Source: Acetatifactor sp. (GTDB lineage Bacteria; Bacillota; Clostridia; Lachnospirales; Lachnospiraceae). Taken from it: DNA of 7,013 nucleotides. A program made the translations under genes and the position numbers. The DNA lies in assembly GCA_024699575.1 (NCBI GenBank), contig JAILPF010000544.1, positions 1 through 7,013 of the forward strand, read 5' to 3'. The notes under the pieces were generated by a model. It did not search any database, was not told the origin of the DNA, and was given only the letters and a program-made list of their open reading frames with translations. Positions 6,079 to 7,013 of this stretch are shown here, in pieces; positions within the stretch are counted from its first letter, which is position 1, and each line of letters starts with the position of its first letter.

Positions 6079-7013
6079 ACCACAAACCGATCTCTGCATA
6101 CTTCTTGGTCAGGTAATTCGTACCTGCCACCATGCAAAGCGAGAATACGGATTTAAACAGACCAATTGCCGTTGCGTACTCGAACTTCCCGTATTTGATA
6201 CCGGTCTGAATAATGTAAGTGTCAAGAATCTGTGAAAGTTCCGTGTTTGCCGGCTGTTGTAACAGGAGAATCTGTTCATATCCGGCATTCAAAATACCTC
6301 CGATGGCCATGATAAACATAATTGCGATGGTTCCCATGATCCCGGGCAGGGTAATGTGCCAGGTGCTTTTCCATCTCCCCGCTCCGTCAATGGCCGCCGC
6401 CTCATATAACTCCTGATCCACACCGGTGATGGCTGCCAGATAGATAATGGACCCCCAGCCCACACCTTTCCACAAATCTGAGAATACCACCAGAGGAAGA
6501 AATGCTGACTTTTCGCCCATCACATAGAGAGCATCTTTTCCCATCATATGTCTGATGTCGTTAAAAATACCACCGTAAGGGGTAAACACTGCAGTCATCA
6601 AATGTACAACCACAACCCAGGATACAAAATATGGCAGGTACGTTAAAGTCTGTACCACTTTTTTAAACCGTAACGCTTTTACTTCATTTAAAAGAAGTGC
6701 CAAAACAATCGGTGCCGGAAAACAGACCAGAATTTTCAGTCCGCTGATTACCAGCGTATTTTTGATGGTAGTCCAGAACTCTATAGAAGAAATGAATTTT
6801 TTGAAATGCTTCAGACCGGCCCATTCACTACCGAAAATTCCCAAATCAAAACGATAATTCTTGAAAGCCAATACGATTCCGGCCATAGGCTTGTAGCTGA
6901 AAATCAAAAGCCATATGATACACGGAGCGATAAACAAATACAAAATCCAATGACGCTTAACATTTAACCAAGTCTGGCGCCTCTGGTGCGCCAGCTGCTC
7001 TTTCGTCAGAGCA
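6077..7013 (-). CDS. Sugar ABC transporter permease, LplB-like (5' end beyond the right edge)
   Basis: The frame is open from the right edge to the TAA at 6079-6077, giving 311 visible residues. These begin with a basic cytoplasmic stretch (L-A-H-Q-R-R-Q-T-W-L-N-V-K-R-H-W), then about six membrane segments near 25-43, 86-108, 119-139, 171-195, 225-251 and 279-301. The ATPase-docking EAA loop is textbook: YEAAAIDGAG (203-212), then LPGI (222-225). The ending K-K-Y-A-E-I-G-L-W is typical of LplB-type permeases. The family is usually about 290-325 residues, so only a few N-terminal residues and the start codon should be missing. A TTG at 6943 could serve as a start on paper, but it would delete the basic N-terminal tail in front of the first membrane segment and has no convincing ribosome site. 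This is the first gene visible in the operon; the promoter is outside the window. It forms the heterodimeric channel with the downstream LplC-type protein. Confidence 0.94.
   Translation of the reverse strand, partial: ALTKEQLAHQRRQTWLNVKRHWILYLFIAPCIIWLLIFSYKPMAGIVLAFKNYRFDLGIFGSEWAGLKHFKKFISSIEFWTTIKNTLVISGLKILVCFPAPIVLALLLNEVKALRFKKVVQTLTYLPYFVSWVVVVHLMTAVFTPYGGIFNDIRHMMGKDALYVMGEKSAFLPLVVFSDLWKGVGWGSIIYLAAITGVDQELYEAAAIDGAGRWKSTWHITLPGIMGTIAIMFIMAIGGILNAGYEQILLLQQPANTELSQILDTYIIQTGIKYGKFEYATAIGLFKSVFSLCMVAGTNYLTKKYAEIGLW
6974..6994. repeat. 7-bp perfect inverted repeat in the 5' part of the LplB-type permease gene
   Basis: CTGGCGC (6974-6980) is repeated in inverse at 6988-6994 (GCGCCAG) with a 7-base spacer. 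It falls in codons for the basic N-terminal tail. It could form a small GC-rich RNA hairpin near the start of translation or be a protein-binding site, but it may equally be chance. Confidence 0.35.

Noticed and set aside
6066..6137. A longer N-terminus for the LplC-type permease, starting at 6137
   Set aside because: The extension overlaps the upstream permease gene by 61 bp and encodes a Cys/Arg-rich stretch not seen in the family. The start at 6065 has a near-perfect ribosome site.
6941..6943. A TTG start for the LplB-type permease
   Set aside because: The frame remains open upstream to the edge and encodes the basic tail expected before the first membrane segment. The true start is probably just outside the window.

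Overview
The window looks like a Gram-positive Firmicutes chromosome, most likely a gut Lachnospiraceae-type Clostridia. The grounds are moderate-to-low GC (my visual impression), strong AGGAGG-type ribosome sites, a lipoprotein with a Ser/Gly/Glu-rich linker after its lipid-anchored cysteine, and an LplB/LplC/LplA-type sugar importer. The taxon is an inference from style; nothing here fixes a genus.

All five genes lie on the minus strand, so transcription runs from the right edge to the left edge. In transcription order they are: (1) an LplB-type sugar ABC permease whose 5' end is cut by the right edge (6077-7013); (2) an LplC-type permease (5178-6065); (3) a large substrate-binding lipoprotein (3329-5137); (4) a 713-residue cytoplasmic protein that looks like a TIM-barrel glycosidase followed by a GATase-like domain, of a family I cannot name (1098-3239); and (5) the N-terminal 367 residues of a GH38 alpha-mannosidase cut by the left edge (1-1101). 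The gaps are 11, 40 and 89 bp, and genes 4 and 5 overlap by 4 bp, so this reads as one operon. The only sizeable non-coding gap (3240-3328) holds a perfect 15-bp inverted repeat that looks like an intrinsic terminator, with the ribosome site of gene 4 immediately after it.

The working model is that the lipoprotein captures an oligosaccharide outside the cell and the two permeases import it. The two hydrolases, neither with a signal peptide, would then cut it in the cytoplasm. The GH38 enzyme points to an alpha-mannose-containing substrate such as an N-glycan fragment, a yeast mannan piece or a manno-oligosaccharide. The companion protein may supply a second glycosidic activity, which I cannot define from sequence. 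No ATPase is present, as expected for this importer class, which usually borrows a shared MsmX-type ATPase encoded elsewhere. I saw no tRNA, rRNA, CRISPR array, insertion sequence or phage gene. The most novel items are the unassigned hydrolase and the terminator/ribosome-site arrangement in front of it.
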